Of a DNA stretch of 64,000 nucleotides, positions 62,381 through 64,000 are shown one piece after another. Source of the DNA: Nocardia terrae (GTDB lineage Bacteria > Actinomycetota > Actinomycetes > Mycobacteriales > Mycobacteriaceae). Position 1 is the first letter of the stretch; every line of letters begins with the position of its first letter. Under the pieces are notes generated by a model. It was not told the DNA's origin, searched no databases, and saw only the letters and a program-made list of their open reading frames with translations. A program made the position numbers and the translations under genes. Location of the stretch: assembly GCF_009760405.1 (NCBI RefSeq), contig NZ_WRPP01000015.1, forward strand, positions 62,001-126,000, read 5' to 3'.

Positions 62381-63223
62381 CGCGGCTTCGGCGGCCTGGA
62401 CCACGTGGCGCATGAGCAGCGCGGTGGTGACCGGGCCGATGCCGCCGGGGACCGGGCTCAGGGCCGCGGCCTTTCCGGTGACCGATTCGGCGTTCACGTC
62501 GCCGGTGATATTGCCGTTCTCGTCCTCGTTGGTGCCGACGTCGAGGACGACCGCGCCCTCGGCGATGTGGTCACCGGTGATGAGGCCCGCGCGGCCGACC
62601 GCGGCGACCACGACATCGGCCGGGGTGGTGACGGCCGCGAGGTCGGCGGTGCGGGAGTGGGCGATGGTGACCGTCGCGTTCTCGGCGAGCAGGAGCTGAA
62701 GCAGCGGCTTGCCCACGATGTTGGAGCGGCCCACGACGGTGACCAGACGGCCCGCCAGCGGAACCTGATGGAACTTGGCCAGTTCCACGACCGCCTCGGA
62801 GGTGGCGGGCGGGAAGCCCGGCAGGCCCGAGGCGAGCAGACCCAGTGAGAGCGGGCTGACACCGTCGACGTCCTTGGCGGCGACGATGGCCGAGCTGACG
62901 TCGTCGAGGCCGACGCCCTTGGGCAGCGGGGTCTGCAGCATGATGCCGTCGACGGCCGGGTCGGCCGACAGTTCGGTGAGCTTGGCGCGGATTTCCTCGG
63001 CGGTGGCGTCGACGCCGAGATCGACGTTCTCGCAGGCGATTCCGAGGCGCTCGGCGGCGCGGTTGAGGGACTTCACGTACCAGACGCTGGCCGGGGCGTC
63101 GTTCGCGATCACCAGCGCCAGACGGGGGGCGGTGCCCTTCTCGGTCAGCGCGGCGGCGCGCTGCTTGGTGTCGGCGTTGAGGTTGGCGGCGAGTTCCTTG
63201 CCGATGAGCGAAGTCGTATCCAC
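62375..63223 (-). CDS. folD: Methylenetetrahydrofolate dehydrogenase/cyclohydrolase
   Basis: The protein has 282 residues from the GTG at 63223. Catalytic Lys and Tyr are in SVWYVKSLNRA. DGIMLQTPLPKGVG and KDVDGVSPLSLGLLASGLPG belong to the folate domain, and TVVGRSNIVGKPLLQLLLA and VDVVVAAVGRAGLITG-like text to the NADP domain, ending in SPVPGGIGPVTTALLMRHVV. It converts methylene-THF to formyl-THF via methenyl-THF. The length is right for FolD. Confidence 0.96.
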   Translation of the reverse strand: MDTTSLIGKELAANLNADTKQRAAALTEKGTAPRLALVIANDAPASVWYVKSLNRAAERLGIACENVDLGVDATAEEIRAKLTELSADPAVDGIMLQTPLPKGVGLDDVSSAIVAAKDVDGVSPLSLGLLASGLPGFPPATSEAVVELAKFHQVPLAGRLVTVVGRSNIVGKPLLQLLLAENATVTIAHSRTADLAAVTTPADVVVAAVGRAGLITGDHIAEGAVVLDVGTNEDENGNITGDVNAESVTGKAAALSPVPGGIGPVTTALLMRHVVQAAEAAR

Positions 63224-63453
63224 GGGAGCAAAGCCTATCGCGCGACCGGAAAGCCACTTCGCACCGCACACCCCGCCCCGCGCGCGTTCCCCGCTGTGAT
63301 GCGGATCAAACCCGCGAAATCTGTTCGGCAAATACCCGACAACGGCGGTGGTCAGTCGTATCGTTTCCACATTCGGTTCTGAGCCAATAACCAGCAAATT
63401 GCATAGATAGCCAGCAACAGCAATGCGTCACACCCTCCGAAAGGTCGACAGCA

Positions 63454-64000
63454 GTGCAGATCGCCAGGCGTTTCCCCACTTTGCTCGCGGCAGCGGCCGC
63501 GGCGCTCACCATTCTCTCCACCGCCACCGCCACCGCGCACGCGGATCCCGGCGCCCTCTACAACTCGGCGCAGGACAACTTCACCAGCGGCAACGAGGCG
63601 GCCGGGCTGGCCGACCTGCGCCAATTGCTCGCCGAGTCACCCGATGACGCGCAGGCGCTGTCGCTGCAGGCGATCTGGTCGGACTACACCGGGGATCTGA
63701 TCACCCGCGAGGTGGCGTTGAACCGGCTCAACGGGATCGACGGCAAGCTGGCCGACGGAACCCGGAACCTGTTCCGTGCCATCGGTGCCGCGGTCGGCAC
63801 GCTGCCCAATCCGATTCCGGCCATCGCGGGGCCGCAGACCGGCATCGCGGTCCTCGGCTACGGTCTGCTGCCCGACGGGGCCATGCGTCCCGAATTGGTG
63901 AACCGGCTGCAGGCGGCCTGGCTGCAGGCGATCGCCTCCCCGATGTCGCCGATCCTGGTCACCGGCGGCAATCCGCAGAACGGCATCACCGAGGCGGCGG
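63454..64000 (+). CDS. Secreted YdcF/DUF218-type protein, 3' end cut by window edge
   Basis: From the GTG at 63454 the frame runs off the right edge (182 residues visible). It has a signal peptide (FPTLLAAAAAALTILSTATA, cleavage after AHA), a helical segment (LADLRQLLAESPDDAQALSL) and then the YdcF/ElyC/SanA pattern: IAVLGYGLLPDGAMRPELVN, RLQAAWLQAI and PILVTGGNPQNGITEA. Members of this family are envelope proteins of unclear enzymology. The catalytic end is not visible. Confidence 0.85.
   Translation, partial: MQIARRFPTLLAAAAAALTILSTATATAHADPGALYNSAQDNFTSGNEAAGLADLRQLLAESPDDAQALSLQAIWSDYTGDLITREVALNRLNGIDGKLADGTRNLFRAIGAAVGTLPNPIPAIAGPQTGIAVLGYGLLPDGAMRPELVNRLQAAWLQAIASPMSPILVTGGNPQNGITEAA

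Overview
The window reads as a chromosomal segment of a high-GC actinomycete of the mycolic-acid group, most likely Nocardia or a close relative. The signs are GTG and TTG starts, an antigen-85-type mycolyltransferase, an F420-dependent LLM oxidoreductase, a metH/PAC2 neighbourhood like that of mycobacteria, Scr1/DUF397 regulators and TANNNT-type -10 elements. This is inferred from gene content; there is no rRNA to confirm it. No phage, CRISPR array or complete insertion sequence was seen.

Region by region. 1-10,100: a WYL regulator cut by the left edge, a divergent epoxide hydrolase, YjbR and HAD proteins, a membrane Ser/Thr kinase, metH and PAC2. 10,100-14,700: a serine-less resolvase-like protein facing an HTH/TPR regulator across a palindrome, a CPBP protease, DUF2127 and a mycolyltransferase. 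14,700-20,700: two paralogous alkylsulfatases, one with a Tat-type signal; the first faces a TetR regulator across a 23-bp operator-like palindrome. A frameshifted DUF202 gene is coupled to the second. 20,900-25,200: an operon resembling LvaB-LvaA-LvaC (4-hydroxyacyl-CoA phosphorylation and dephosphorylation), then a methyltransferase and a thioesterase. 25,200-29,800: DUF1772 and CPBP membrane proteins, two odd tRNA genes (Ala UGC, Pro UGG), a small self-contained transcription unit, and a SenR-SenS-HbpS-like haem/redox sensing locus.

29,873-37,544 is a compact jetA-jetB-jetC cluster (type II Wadjet, SMC-like anti-plasmid defence) in which the expected nuclease gene jetD is missing. It is followed by an unusual pyruvate kinase-like gene and by a rearranged stretch (about 39,600-41,820). 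That stretch holds a lone membrane protein and debris of an SRPBCC gene and of a carbonic anhydrase; 139 bp of the debris are identical to the intact carbonic anhydrase gene 7.3 kb away. 41,824-45,600: a MerR/MFS pair, two tandem identical-arm palindromes ahead of a 51-residue basic protein, and an Scr1-DUF397 pair whose regulator carries a perfect 111-bp tandem duplication.

45,534-53,500: small membrane proteins, a frameshifted metallophosphoesterase, the cyanate locus (cynS, carbonic anhydrase, cynR), RDD, a VanY-like carboxypeptidase and class I fumarase. 53,511-59,409: a MarR regulator and then a complete stressosome operon (RsbR, RsbS, RsbT, RsbX-like, a five-domain RsbU-like phosphatase/kinase and an RsbV-like antagonist) behind overlapping SigF/SigB-type promoters. 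That arrangement suggests the partner-switching module is induced by the sigma factor it controls. 59,551-64,000: an LLM oxidoreductase, a cyclodeaminase-like protein, an L,D-transpeptidase, folD and a truncated YdcF-type gene.

Two genes (DUF202 and metallophosphoesterase) are broken by single-base losses inside short C/G runs, so they may be assembly errors rather than true pseudogenes. Start codons were chosen by eye from Shine-Dalgarno spacing and family length.
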